The notes beneath the pieces are model-generated. The model saw only the letters and a list, made by a program, of their open reading frames with translations. It was not told where the DNA came from and did not search any database. Both the position numbers and the translations under genes were made by a program. From Bacteroidota bacterium (GTDB lineage: Bacteria; Bacteroidota; Ignavibacteria; SZUA-365), in assembly GCA_014860565.1 (NCBI GenBank), contig JACZJN010000162.1, positions 78,739 to 142,738 of the forward strand: 64,000 bases of DNA. The letters are read 5' to 3'. This document shows, in pieces, positions 53,449-63,342 of the stretch. How positions within the stretch are numbered: the stretch's first letter is position 1; each line of letters starts with the position of its first letter.

Positions 53449-54803
53449 TGAATACAGTTCCCATGCGCACCCGCAACCTGATCACGGCCATTGCATTCGT
53501 GCTCACCCCGCTGACGGTGTTCGCTCAGCCAAATGCCACGACTGCACTTCCTCCAGACAGTGCGCGTGAACTCGCCCCGGGTATCCGTTATTCGCATTCC
53601 TACGTACCAAAATCCCGTCTTTCCGTTCACTGGGTGACCGTGGACCTCCGTAATCCGCTTGTCGGTGTGCGTGTGGGAAAAGGGCTCGATCATGTATCCG
53701 GACTCGAACGCGTCTATAGCATTCTCGGGCGCTACGACAGCTCTCGGGCCGCTATCCGCAGCGTCGCTGGGACCAACGCCAATTTCTGGAAAGCAGGTAC
53801 ACTGCATCCCATGGGACCGACAGTGAGCGACGGAGAAATCATCACCGCAGACAAATACAAGAACTGGTCGTCCGCTGCGTTTACCGATCGGGGTGAGGTG
53901 ATCATTGATACATTCAACCTGAATGTCGCTGTGCGTACGCGTCTGGGAGATATCCCCGTTTCAAGGATGAACCGCAGAGTGGACAGTGCCGAAGTTGTCC
54001 TATACACCACCTTTTTCGGCTCATCGGTTCCGTTCATCGACACGACCGGTATTCGCGAAGCGTCGCGCGACACCATCACCGACGAGACCGAGGCCGCGAT
54101 CGACACCATGATTCTCGCAATGATGGACTCGGTGTGGAGTGTCAGTCCCGAGAGCGGCACGCTGAAGCTGCAGTTCCGTTATCTTCGTGAACCGCGCGCC
54201 AATACTATCGTGCCATGCAGAATCACCGCCCTGGACACTGGATTCGTCGCCATTCCGGAAGACGGGGGAGTGCTTTCATTCGGCCGCGGACCCTTCCCGC
54301 TGTTCACTTCGCTGTTCGTCGGCGACACGTTCACGGTGTCGAGCCGTCTGCAGCCCATCGTCGCCGCGCCGGTCGTTCAGATGACGGGCGGGACGCCACG
54401 TATTGTCCGCAACGGCGGTGTCAGCGTGGAATGGGCCGAAGAAGGATTGAAGAAGGTCCGTTTCGTCGAGGGACACTACGGCCGCAGCGCGATCGGCGTG
54501 TCACGTTACAGCGACACGCTGATCATGATGACCGTTGAGCCCTACAACCGGAAGGCACGGACCCGGGGAGCATCTCTCGAGACGCTCGCGAAGCTCATGA
54601 TCGCGCGCGGAGCATGGAACGCAATGAATCTTGACGGCGGCAGTTCAGCGACCATGGTCGTGGAGGGGAGCACTGCCGTACCTCGTGCCGGCAACCGCGG
54701 CAGCCGGAAAATCTCCACCGCCCTGATGGTTTTCCAACGTCTGGGCGGCGTAACCGGGCACGAGACTTTCCCGCGACCGAGAAAAATCATGCGCCTGGAA
54801 TAA
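53448..54803 (+). CDS. Secreted phosphodiester glycosidase (NAGPA/DUF2233-like) domain protein
   Basis: Signal peptide; GTNANFWKAGTLHPMGPTVSDGEII...YNRKARTRGASLETLAKLMIARGAWNAMNLDGGSSATMVVEG; ATGA overlap with dxs stop. Confidence 0.85.
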   Translation: MNTVPMRTRNLITAIAFVLTPLTVFAQPNATTALPPDSARELAPGIRYSHSYVPKSRLSVHWVTVDLRNPLVGVRVGKGLDHVSGLERVYSILGRYDSSRAAIRSVAGTNANFWKAGTLHPMGPTVSDGEIITADKYKNWSSAAFTDRGEVIIDTFNLNVAVRTRLGDIPVSRMNRRVDSAEVVLYTTFFGSSVPFIDTTGIREASRDTITDETEAAIDTMILAMMDSVWSVSPESGTLKLQFRYLREPRANTIVPCRITALDTGFVAIPEDGGVLSFGRGPFPLFTSLFVGDTFTVSSRLQPIVAAPVVQMTGGTPRIVRNGGVSVEWAEEGLKKVRFVEGHYGRSAIGVSRYSDTLIMMTVEPYNRKARTRGASLETLAKLMIARGAWNAMNLDGGSSATMVVEGSTAVPRAGNRGSRKISTALMVFQRLGGVTGHETFPRPRKIMRLE

Positions 54804-54810
54804 CAGCTTC

Positions 54811-55926
54811 ATGCACGAAAAAAAAGACAGCCTTTACATGCAGAAGTCCCTCCAGCTCGCGGAGCGCGGCAGGGGCAACGTCGAACCCAATCCGATGGTT
54901 GGCGCCGTAGTGGTGTCCGGGGGACGCATCGTAGGCAAGGGTTGGCACCGCATGTACGGCGAACCCCACGCGGAAGTGGAGGCTCTTTCAGACGCGGGCG
55001 TGCAGGCCCGCGGCGCCACCCTGTACGTTTCACTCGAACCCTGCAATCACTACGGAAAAACTCCTCCCTGCACGCAGGCTATCATTGATGCAGGCATCCG
55101 AAAAGTCGTCATCGGCATGCCGGATCCCAATCCTGACGTGGCGGGACGCGGCGCCAAACGCCTCCGTGACGCCGGGCTGACGGTCGTCGAGGACGTGGAG
55201 CGTGCACGATGTGAGGCTCTGAACGAAGTCTTCATCGTGAATGTCACAGAAAAGCGTCCGTTTATCCTGTTGAAAATAGCTCAGACGCTCGACGGGTATA
55301 TTGCGGCGCAGAAGGGTACTTCGCACTGGATCACTTCGGAGGAATCGCGTGTGGAAGTGCATCGTCTCCGTTCCCTCTATGATGCCGTTCTTGTCGGTGC
55401 GGAAACCGTGCGCAAGGACAATCCCTCCCTGACGGTGCGGCATGTAGACGGTCGGCAGCCGCAGCGCATCCTCTTGACGCGCTCGTGGAATGTATCCCCT
55501 GCCGCGGCAATATTCAGAGACGGCGGAGAGGATCGGACCATCGTGGTCACTTCGAAGAAAAGTGCGCGAACGCACGCTGAATTCATCGGCAAACTCCGCA
55601 AACGCGGCATTCGGGTCATCGAAGTCACAACCGACACGCTGGAATACGCTTCGCTGAAATCCGCGCTGCAAGTGCTCTTCGAGGAACACAGCATTCGGTC
55701 GATCCTTGTGGAAGGCGGGGCTGAAGTGTTTTCCGCCTTTGTACGCGCGCGTATCGCGGACAGAATCGACATCTTCACCGCTCCGAAAATCATCGGACAG
55801 GGGAGAGGCGCCTTCTCCGGATTACGTCCCTTGCATCTCACCGACGCGTATCGGTATCGCGTGGAGGACGTTCTCCGCATGGGCTCCGATGTCTACACCA
55901 TCCTCAGGCCCGACAAGGAGGACTGA
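54811..55926 (+). CDS. ribD: Bifunctional riboflavin deaminase/reductase
   Basis: MQKSLQLAERGRGNVEPNPMVGAVVV...GEPHAEVEALSDAG...LYVSLEPCNHYGKTPPCTQAII...VEGGAEVFSAFV. Confidence 0.97.
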   Translation: MHEKKDSLYMQKSLQLAERGRGNVEPNPMVGAVVVSGGRIVGKGWHRMYGEPHAEVEALSDAGVQARGATLYVSLEPCNHYGKTPPCTQAIIDAGIRKVVIGMPDPNPDVAGRGAKRLRDAGLTVVEDVERARCEALNEVFIVNVTEKRPFILLKIAQTLDGYIAAQKGTSHWITSEESRVEVHRLRSLYDAVLVGAETVRKDNPSLTVRHVDGRQPQRILLTRSWNVSPAAAIFRDGGEDRTIVVTSKKSARTHAEFIGKLRKRGIRVIEVTTDTLEYASLKSALQVLFEEHSIRSILVEGGAEVFSAFVRARIADRIDIFTAPKIIGQGRGAFSGLRPLHLTDAYRYRVEDVLRMGSDVYTILRPDKED

Positions 55927-55929
55927 CAC

Positions 55930-56565
55930 ATGTTTACAGGTATTATCGAGGAACTCGGGGCACTGCGCGGTGTAAAGCAGTTTGGAAACGGTCGGCGTTT
56001 CGATATTGCTGGCGCGGTCGCGCTCGACGATATCGCTGTCGGCGACAGCATTTCCGTTAACGGCGTTTGCCTCACCGTCACGCGTTTCACGGGCAAGACT
56101 TTCACCGTCGAAGCGGTGGAAGAAACGATGAAGAAGTCCACGCTCGGCATGCTTGCAGCAGGCGCGCAGCTGAATCTTGAACGTGCGCTTCGTGCCAACG
56201 GCAAACTCGGCGGACATTTTGTGCAGGGACACGTGGATTTCATTTCCGAGATACTCTCGATAGACAAGCGATCGGAAAGCTGGGTAGTGACGTTTTCTTT
56301 CCCGGAATCCGCGGCTACCAACATCGTTGCAATGGGCAGCATCGCCATCGACGGGATCAGCCTCACAGTGTCAGACAAAACCGCGTCAAGCTTCAGCGTC
56401 TCGGTCATTCCGCATACATGGGACACGACGCTCTTCCACACATACCGGCGCGGAACAAGCGTGAACATCGAATTGGACATGATTGGGAAATATGTTCTGA
56501 ATTACCTTCGTGAGAGCGGCAGGGGAAGCATCAGCGAGGGATTTCTCAAAGAACTGGGGTATTAG
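55930..56565 (+). CDS. ribE: Riboflavin synthase, alpha type
   Basis: MFTGIIEELGALRGVKQ...VGDSISVNGVCLTVTRF...GGHFVQGHVDF...DGISLTVSD. Confidence 0.97.
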   Translation: MFTGIIEELGALRGVKQFGNGRRFDIAGAVALDDIAVGDSISVNGVCLTVTRFTGKTFTVEAVEETMKKSTLGMLAAGAQLNLERALRANGKLGGHFVQGHVDFISEILSIDKRSESWVVTFSFPESAATNIVAMGSIAIDGISLTVSDKTASSFSVSVIPHTWDTTLFHTYRRGTSVNIELDMIGKYVLNYLRESGRGSISEGFLKELGY

Positions 56566-56598
56566 AAGAAGCTCCAGGCGGCAAACGAATGAGGGCGC

Positions 56599-57741
56599 TT
56601 ACCCGTTCCAGTCCGCAATGGTACGGCGGATGATTGCGAGCGTTTCATCAGTCGCAACGTCCCAATCGAATTTCGCGGCCCATGAAAGTGCCCGTTCCCG
56701 AAACGCATTCCTTTGCTCCGTGCTGTCGAGGAAGAGCCGCATCTTCGTCACCAAATCGTCGATATTGCCAAATTCGTAGAGCAAGCCCGTCTGGCCGTCG
56801 ACGACAGAATCGCGCAGTCCTGGCACATTCGCAGCGACAACCGGCGCACCACAGGCGTTTGCTTCCACAACCGTCAATCCCCAGCCTTCCTTCGACGATG
56901 TATTGACCACGAAATTCATTTTCTGCAGCATCGGTGCTTTTTCTGACTCATCGATGAACCCGTGAAAGGTCACGCGGCTATCGAGGCCGAGCTGAGACGT
57001 CATCTCCTCGAGGCGTGGTTTATCATCACCGTCGCCGATGATATCGAGATGAAGACTGGGGTAGTCGTCTCTGATACGGTCCATCGCCTGAAGCAGATGG
57101 TCGACGGATTTGTATTTTTTCAGTCGACCAAAATATCCGATCCGCTGTACATCATAGAAATTACTTTCATCGGGATAGTATATATCCTTGTTGACACAGT
57201 AATTAACTACTGTCACCTGTTCCTTCGGAAAGCCCCATTCCAGATACTCTTTGTGCGTACTCGGAGATCCGATGATAAAATGAACGCGGCGGTATACCGG
57301 TTTGATCAGACGTTCCGAAAGATAGACATAGGCGGCAAACGGGAATATTGTCTCGAGAAAGATGCTTTTCCCGAAGAGGTGATGCGTCACGCCCTGTACG
57401 GGCTCACGGGAAAAAAGGGGAGTATAGAAAGGTATTTTATTGACATCGTCTACGATAACATCGAAGCGTTCTTTGCGAAATCGTCGAAAATAGGCCAAGG
57501 GGACATGGAAATTGAACAGCGAACGGCCTCCCTGGCGGACGATGCGGATTCCGTTCCGCATTTCCTCACGCGCAGCGCCGTCAAAATAATGGCAGAAAAG
57601 TGTGACTTCATGGCCGCGCGCCGCGATTCGCTCGAATACCTCATGAAGATGGACTTCGGCACCGCCTGCCAGTGGGTTTGTGATATCCTGCCAGTTAAGT
57701 ACAAGTATTTTCAATGGTTTCGTATCCATCAGCACCATCAT
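56599..57741 (-). CDS. Glycosyltransferase family 4 protein
   Basis: KILVLNWQDITNPLAGGAEVHLHEVFERIAARGHEVTLFCHYFDGA...VNTSSKEGWGLTVVEANACGAPVVAANVPGLRDSV. Confidence 0.93.
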   Translation of the reverse strand: MMVLMDTKPLKILVLNWQDITNPLAGGAEVHLHEVFERIAARGHEVTLFCHYFDGAAREEMRNGIRIVRQGGRSLFNFHVPLAYFRRFRKERFDVIVDDVNKIPFYTPLFSREPVQGVTHHLFGKSIFLETIFPFAAYVYLSERLIKPVYRRVHFIIGSPSTHKEYLEWGFPKEQVTVVNYCVNKDIYYPDESNFYDVQRIGYFGRLKKYKSVDHLLQAMDRIRDDYPSLHLDIIGDGDDKPRLEEMTSQLGLDSRVTFHGFIDESEKAPMLQKMNFVVNTSSKEGWGLTVVEANACGAPVVAANVPGLRDSVVDGQTGLLYEFGNIDDLVTKMRLFLDSTEQRNAFRERALSWAAKFDWDVATDETLAIIRRTIADWNG

Positions 57742-58505
57742 TTCCTCGCGATCACGCCGATGGAAAGTGACGTATTGAGCTTCAGGGTGCTTCCGTCCAG
57801 TCCTGTGCGAATTTTTTCTCTCAGACGCGAAACAGGTGGCAGAAGACGCGGATAAAGAGGCAATTTCACGCCGAATTTATAAAAAGCCTCGCGAATTGTC
57901 CGATAGATCAGACTCGGATACATCCATTCGCCATAGGCGTCCACCGGCTGCACGCCGAGTTCCTTGAGCAGATTCTTCAGCTCACGGACGGAGAATTCCC
58001 GTTCCCAGCCCGCAAACCAGGCATTCAACGCTATGAGGACATGTTTGATCACCGTATAGATATGCCAACGCTGCGGGACATCGACGACGAGAAGTCCGCC
58101 TGGTTTGAGCACGCGTACATTTTCCTCGAGAAGGCGTCTGGCGTCGCTCTCACGGAAGTGCTCGAGGAGACCCTGGTGGAACACTGCATCGAAACTACCG
58201 TCCGGGAACGGCAGCGCAAATGCGTCTCCGCCGACAGCGCTGATATGGTCTGTGTTCGGAAGCAGCTTCCGAATGATCTTCAGTGAATTCATCGAATAAT
58301 CGAGAAGTATGAGTTCCGCACCGTCCTGTGCCATATAGAAAGAGTCACGCCCGGTGCCGGCGCCGACTTCCAGCACGCGTTTACCGTTAAGATCAAGATT
58401 CCGCGCGAGATTGCGGCGAATGCGATCCGTATTCGCATAGACTTCTTTTGTATCGGCTTTCTGGTCCCAGAAATCGTCCCAGTTCTGCTTGGTAGATTCT
58501 TTCAT
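57738..58505 (-). CDS. Class I SAM-dependent methyltransferase
   Basis: KRVLEVGAGTGRDSFYMAQDGAELILLDYSMNSLKIIRKLL...LPFPDGSFDAVFHQGLLEHFRE; 4-nt overlap with GT gene. Confidence 0.92.
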   Translation of the reverse strand: MKESTKQNWDDFWDQKADTKEVYANTDRIRRNLARNLDLNGKRVLEVGAGTGRDSFYMAQDGAELILLDYSMNSLKIIRKLLPNTDHISAVGGDAFALPFPDGSFDAVFHQGLLEHFRESDARRLLEENVRVLKPGGLLVVDVPQRWHIYTVIKHVLIALNAWFAGWEREFSVRELKNLLKELGVQPVDAYGEWMYPSLIYRTIREAFYKFGVKLPLYPRLLPPVSRLREKIRTGLDGSTLKLNTSLSIGVIARK

Positions 58506-58758
58506 ATTGCGTCTATTTCCTTAAGCCCTTACTTCCTATAATAAACATTATGTAAAGTTAGAGTGTTTGCTTTCATGCCCTGTCCGGCAGCAGGTCGCAT
58601 CATATTATTGAAACACAACGTTTGCATCGGCTCCAACCATTCCCTCAAATTACATCCTTTTACCATTCGTTCAAAGGCAGGACTTCCGCTCAGATGTTCC
58701 TGTCATTTCCATTCTCCATGCGTTCGACGGCGTATGGGATGCAAACAATATCTCAGGT

Positions 58759-59544
58759 TTACCAGTGTTTTGTGCGTACGGGGATGATATCGAGCGGCAG
58801 AGAGACCTGATATCGTTCAGACTCGCTGGATTGCCAATATTCTCCGGTAATATACCCCTCTCCGACGACCTCGCAGTACGCGAGCCCTGTCTTCACCAAC
58901 CCTTCATTCTCCGCATACGGATTCAGTTCCAGCATTCCATTCGGAGGGATGATGTGCTTGTCGCGTGTGAGTTGCTTCCCGCGGTCGAGATAAAACGTGA
59001 CCGCAACCGTAACAGCGCTGTCCGCGGCGGGATTGACCAGAACGAGGCGCGAGCCGATATCCGGAGCAGAGACGAAATGCTGACACAGCAACGCTTTCGA
59101 ACCGTGAGCATCGGAGGCAGGTATGGCTGTATTAAAGACTGAACGCTCCGGATTGCGGTAGAACTGCCAATACTGCGCCGATACGTTGCCGCCATCAGAA
59201 TAGATGCGAATGGTCCCTTTGAATTTTCTGCCTCCCAAGTCATCGGCCGGATTATAGTTGACTTTGCCGAATATCGGGAGGAAAAATGATTGCGCGGCCA
59301 CAAGTGAACCATCGAGGTCGTGCAGCAGCACATTGACCACCGAACCCGTGCCTTCATGATCCGTGATGACGAGATGTGTTTCGAACACGTCCGGGTCGGC
59401 TTCGAAATAATTCACGATCAGCTGATCCCCCACTCGCAGCTGCGGCGATCTCTCCCCTTCAAAGGCAAATTGCGCGCGCGTCACTACGGACACGCACGCA
59501 ATTGCGATAATCATTATTCCAATTCTGCGCATCAACTGCGCCAT
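58759..59544 (-). CDS. Secreted protein, paralog of the gene at 59553
   Basis: Signal peptide; GDQLIVNYFEADPDVFETHLVITDHEGTG...FGKVNYNP...GTIRIYSDGGNVSAQYWQFYRNPERS...CQHFVSAPDIGSRLVLVNP...GEGYITGEYWQSSESERYQVSLPL. Confidence 0.8.
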   Translation of the reverse strand: MAQLMRRIGIMIIAIACVSVVTRAQFAFEGERSPQLRVGDQLIVNYFEADPDVFETHLVITDHEGTGSVVNVLLHDLDGSLVAAQSFFLPIFGKVNYNPADDLGGRKFKGTIRIYSDGGNVSAQYWQFYRNPERSVFNTAIPASDAHGSKALLCQHFVSAPDIGSRLVLVNPAADSAVTVAVTFYLDRGKQLTRDKHIIPPNGMLELNPYAENEGLVKTGLAYCEVVGEGYITGEYWQSSESERYQVSLPLDIIPVRTKHW

Positions 59545-59552
59545 GGCAATTC

Positions 59553-60326
59553 CTAACGGATTTTGGACACGCCCTCGAGAGGCAGCGCGACCTGGTACTT
59601 CTCACGCTCGGCAGCCTGCCAGTATTCACCGGTAATTTTACCCGCGCCGACCACGACGATGTATGCCGTGCCGGTCATCTGCACGCCCTTGAGTGATTTA
59701 AACGGATTGATACTCGCCACTCCATTTGCAGGGATGACGCGTTTCTCGACGCCGACGAGTCCACCGTTGTCGGAATAGAACTTCACATCGATGGTCACGG
59801 GACGGGCGACCTCGGTGTTGCTGACGATGATCTGTGAATTCACGGATTTGTCACTGACAAAATGCTGGCAAACCAGCTTGTCATAACCCTTGCCGTCGGC
59901 AGCAGGCACGGCGATGTTCAAATACGCACGTTCGGTGTCGCGGTACTTCTCCCAGTACTGGCCGGCGATGTTGCCGCCATCGCTCTCAATGCGCACGGTA
60001 CCGATGAACTTCGGATTCTGATTGTAGCCGTGCTGATAGGCATTCAGATACGTCAGAGGATTATAGTTGATCTTCCCGAATGCGTTCAGGGTCTCATAGC
60101 GTTCGTACACCAGACGACCTTCATCGTTATAGATCGAGATCTTGAGATTGGGACCGACGCCGTCCACGTCGCTGATCACCACATGCGTTTCGATGTTGTC
60201 AGGATCGGAGACAAACCGGTTAATGACGAGGTTCTGTCCGACCTGGGCGTCCACCTGCACCGTGCAGATCAACAGCGCGGCTACAGCCACCAGGATGCTC
60301 ACAAACGCTTTCGACGATTTCCGCAT
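59553..60326 (-). CDS. Secreted protein, paralog of the gene at 58759
   Basis: Signal peptide ending VDAQ; GQNLVINRFVSDPDNIETHVVISDVDGVG...FGKINYNP...GTVRIESDGGNIAGQYWEKYRDTERA...CQHFVSDKSVNSQIIVSN...GAGKITGEYWQAAEREKYQVALPL. Confidence 0.8.
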   Translation of the reverse strand: MRKSSKAFVSILVAVAALLICTVQVDAQVGQNLVINRFVSDPDNIETHVVISDVDGVGPNLKISIYNDEGRLVYERYETLNAFGKINYNPLTYLNAYQHGYNQNPKFIGTVRIESDGGNIAGQYWEKYRDTERAYLNIAVPAADGKGYDKLVCQHFVSDKSVNSQIIVSNTEVARPVTIDVKFYSDNGGLVGVEKRVIPANGVASINPFKSLKGVQMTGTAYIVVVGAGKITGEYWQAAEREKYQVALPLEGVSKIR

Positions 60327-60366
60327 TGAAATTCCTCCATGGAACGTATTCGGGTATCTAAAGAAT

Positions 60367-61167
60367 CTACGACTTCAAATAAGAATTTCCGAGTTCAAGA
60401 TACGCATCAGCGGGCAATTCAAGAAACGCTTCCGCGAATCGTGCGCGTCTTCCACCAAATGTCATGGCGCGATACGCGTTGAGACCTTCGATATGATGCG
60501 TGTAATCAATGGCGTCCTGCTGACTCATATAACAGCGCATGGCTTCGCGCTTTCTATCGATGTGCCCGGTGATGTCAGTAACGGCAGTGGCAGGGAGCGG
60601 ACTCCAGACTTCGAAGCCTCGGATCAGAGGACGGAAAACATGATGATCTCGTAGCGTCCGCAGCAGCCAGACATTGAGTATTCGATGATCATGATGATTA
60701 TCGAATAACGAAGGAAGATACAAAACATCGGGTTCATTCTCAATCAGCGCAGAAAAAGCACGTTCTCTGTATACATGTCGGGTGAAGTCGGTGTTCCCCA
60801 TACGCAGCGCTTTCCACTGGGTGATGCCGAGTGTGTTCATGGCCGCCGCGAACTCCGCCTCCCTCTTCATACGTTTTTCTTCGTCGCTCCAATCCGAACT
60901 GTCAATCGACGTGACGTTGTCTGAGAACAGGTACATATGCACATCGTCGCCATGCGCAAGATGCTGCAGCAGTGTTCCGCCGGCGCCGAACGTTTCGTCA
61001 TCGGCGTGCGGCGTAAGGACAGCGATGCGGCGCGGCGGTCCCTCAAAAGAGATTTCTCGGGGATACACTGTGACATGAGGATTCGTTGCAAGCGCGGCAA
61101 TCTGCGATGCGCGCAGATGCAGCTTGCGCATCGAAAGAAAATCGAGCAGTTGCCGTATTCCGATCAT
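60367..61167 (-). CDS. PIG-L family deacetylase
   Basis: RRIAVLTPHADDETFGAGGTLLQHLAHGDDVHMYLFSDN...YLPSLFDNHHDHRILN. Confidence 0.93.
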   Translation of the reverse strand: MIGIRQLLDFLSMRKLHLRASQIAALATNPHVTVYPREISFEGPPRRIAVLTPHADDETFGAGGTLLQHLAHGDDVHMYLFSDNVTSIDSSDWSDEEKRMKREAEFAAAMNTLGITQWKALRMGNTDFTRHVYRERAFSALIENEPDVLYLPSLFDNHHDHRILNVWLLRTLRDHHVFRPLIRGFEVWSPLPATAVTDITGHIDRKREAMRCYMSQQDAIDYTHHIEGLNAYRAMTFGGRRARFAEAFLELPADAYLELGNSYLKS

Positions 61168-61700
61168 GCGTTAACGCCCTCCACTGTTCCGCGGCGAAAC
61201 GTAAGACCGATCACGTGGAGTGCCGAGAGACTTCCGCGAAAATCGAAGAACGCCTTCTCGATACCCCGGAGCGATGCGGTGTTTCCCGCTTCCGCATAGA
61301 TCCAGATATAACGGAGTCCTTCATCCGCTAACAAGCCACTGAGTCGTCGAAGCGCCTCAGGATAGATTCCTCTTCCCCGCCATGCATCCATTGTCTCAAC
61401 GTCATATACCACCGCATCCGTATGTGGGAGATTCCACGTCCACGAAAGTTCATCGATGCGCAGTCTGCTTCTCTGAAGCCACGCAGAGAAAACGACTTCC
61501 TCCCCGCTTCTTCCAATGAAGGCGACTCCACCGTCAGCAAAACGCTGCCGATACACGTTGATGTTTCCGGGACGAGGATTCTTATCCCATGGAAATGCGG
61601 TGCTATCGACCAGTCGATATTCGATCTCCCCGGAGAGAACGAGGACCGGTTCGCAGATGCGTCGATAGAAGCGCAATTGATAGTGTGCAAAGATTCTCAC
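61164..61700 (-). CDS. GNAT-like acetyltransferase
   Basis: LPHTDAVVYDVETMDAWRGRGIYPEALRRLSGLLADEGLRYIWIYAEAGNTASLRGIEKAFF; GTG start at 61700 proposed (GTGA overlap with upstream stop). Confidence 0.8.
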   Translation of the reverse strand: MRIFAHYQLRFYRRICEPVLVLSGEIEYRLVDSTAFPWDKNPRPGNINVYRQRFADGGVAFIGRSGEEVVFSAWLQRSRLRIDELSWTWNLPHTDAVVYDVETMDAWRGRGIYPEALRRLSGLLADEGLRYIWIYAEAGNTASLRGIEKAFFDFRGSLSALHVIGLTFRRGTVEGVNA

Positions 61701-62776
61701 ATCCGGTCCACCGCCTTCCTCCCCTTCTGCATTGCGCGTGCAAGCGTCCATCGCGTCCGCCCACGCACAGCAGGGATCGTCAGATGAACGCTCATTCTTT
61801 CCTCCGGTGCGAATTCACGCTTGTAGCCTTCATCACCGCGGAGGAAGTCGAAATACCGGTATCCCTGTCTCATCGCCCAGCGCAAGGTGCAGTCGAGATT
61901 CATCGTTCCGGGACTGAACCGCTTTGCGTCCTCGTTCATGCCGGAAAGTACGTAGTGCACAGTGTCCCCATGCAGGTAGCTCGCCATAAGGTGAATTGGC
62001 GTTCCACCGTCAGATACTTCGGATATCACGAGCTCGTTATCCATGACACCGGAGAGCGCACGGAAGAACGCGGTGTTGCGTTCGTCAGCGAACCACGATG
62101 CTTTGCCGAAGCGGGCACGATTCAACACGATCAGCTGCTCGATCAATGTCGCATCCGGCGACTGGTGGCAGCGCCATTCCAGGCGATCTTCCTTTTCAAG
62201 GAGCCGTCTGGCGCGGAGGATTTCCCTCTGCATGTGGGGGGAGCAGTTACCGAGCCGAATCGCCTCGTTCCCTTCTGCAAGGACAACTCTCAAGTATGGT
62301 TCTCCGGGGCTGCGTTCGCCGCCCTCGGCGAAGAATGAAGCCGCCGTGGACTCGGGCAGCACATCATGCAGCGTCATCCAGGCATCCGGATACTCCCGAT
62401 GCATAAACGCCTGTATGGCGGGCCAGAGCGCGACAGCATCGCGTTCCGTCGTGACAAGATCGGGGTATTGCGAAAGGCGATCAGCGATCCAGAGAAGATA
62501 CCGCCACGCCCTGATCGGGCCTGCGTTTCGCTGCTGCAGGAAAAGAGGAACTGCCGCGACGATGCGTCCCTGCTTTTCCACGCGGAGAAGGACAAGTTCG
62601 CGACGTCGATCATCACGCACGAAATGGTCATGCCAGGTGCTGTTCCATTCCCATGATTGGAAGAATGTGTTCCTCGCCAGTATGCCGGAGTTATAGGAAT
62701 CCGTCCACCAATTGCGCAGGAGGTCGTCATCGAAATTGCTGCGCGATATCTGAACGTCCGGCCCCGCGCCGCTCAT
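61697..62776 (-). CDS. FemAB/BioF2-like GNAT acyltransferase
   Basis: [45 protein letters not shown]...[58 protein letters not shown]. Confidence 0.88.
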   Translation of the reverse strand: MSGAGPDVQISRSNFDDDLLRNWWTDSYNSGILARNTFFQSWEWNSTWHDHFVRDDRRRELVLLRVEKQGRIVAAVPLFLQQRNAGPIRAWRYLLWIADRLSQYPDLVTTERDAVALWPAIQAFMHREYPDAWMTLHDVLPESTAASFFAEGGERSPGEPYLRVVLAEGNEAIRLGNCSPHMQREILRARRLLEKEDRLEWRCHQSPDATLIEQLIVLNRARFGKASWFADERNTAFFRALSGVMDNELVISEVSDGGTPIHLMASYLHGDTVHYVLSGMNEDAKRFSPGTMNLDCTLRWAMRQGYRYFDFLRGDEGYKREFAPEERMSVHLTIPAVRGRTRWTLARAMQKGRKAVDRM

Positions 62777-63342
62777 ACATCGCCCCGCATGCGGATAAGA
62801 CGGGCGGGGGTTCCGCCGACGATCGCGCGGGCGGGCACGTCATGTGTCACCGTCGCGTTGGCAGCGATAACTGCACCGTCGCCGATGCGCACACCCTGAA
62901 GGATCACGGCATTGGAACCGATCCATACATCCGTTCCGATGTCAATAGGAACCTGTGTGCCGCCCTGTTCTCGTATCGGTTTTTCGAGGTCATCAAAAAC
63001 GTGATTGCCGTCTATGATCGTCACGAAGCCGCCGATCAGCGTACCGCGTCCGATGCGCACATTACCCGATACCGTGCAGTGCTGAGAGATAAACACATCT
63101 TCTTCGATATCCAGCGTATTCCCTGCGTGCGCAATCACCCAGCTGTCATGCAGCACCTGTGTCCGCTCTCCGATGCGGAGCCGGGCCCGCGGATCGATGC
63201 GTAGCTGGACGCGGGTACCGAATGTCGCGGAAATCGCTACCTGCTGTCCTCCCCTCCGCAGTTCGCGCAGGACCAGAAACAATTCCGCACCCTCCAACTT
63301 CCTGAAGAGCCACGCGGCGATATGGGCAATCAACGCTTTCAT
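62773..63342 (-). CDS. Hexapeptide-repeat acyltransferase
   Basis: [68 protein letters not shown]...[47 protein letters not shown]. Confidence 0.94.
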   Translation of the reverse strand: MKALIAHIAAWLFRKLEGAELFLVLRELRRGGQQVAISATFGTRVQLRIDPRARLRIGERTQVLHDSWVIAHAGNTLDIEEDVFISQHCTVSGNVRIGRGTLIGGFVTIIDGNHVFDDLEKPIREQGGTQVPIDIGTDVWIGSNAVILQGVRIGDGAVIAANATVTHDVPARAIVGGTPARLIRMRGDV

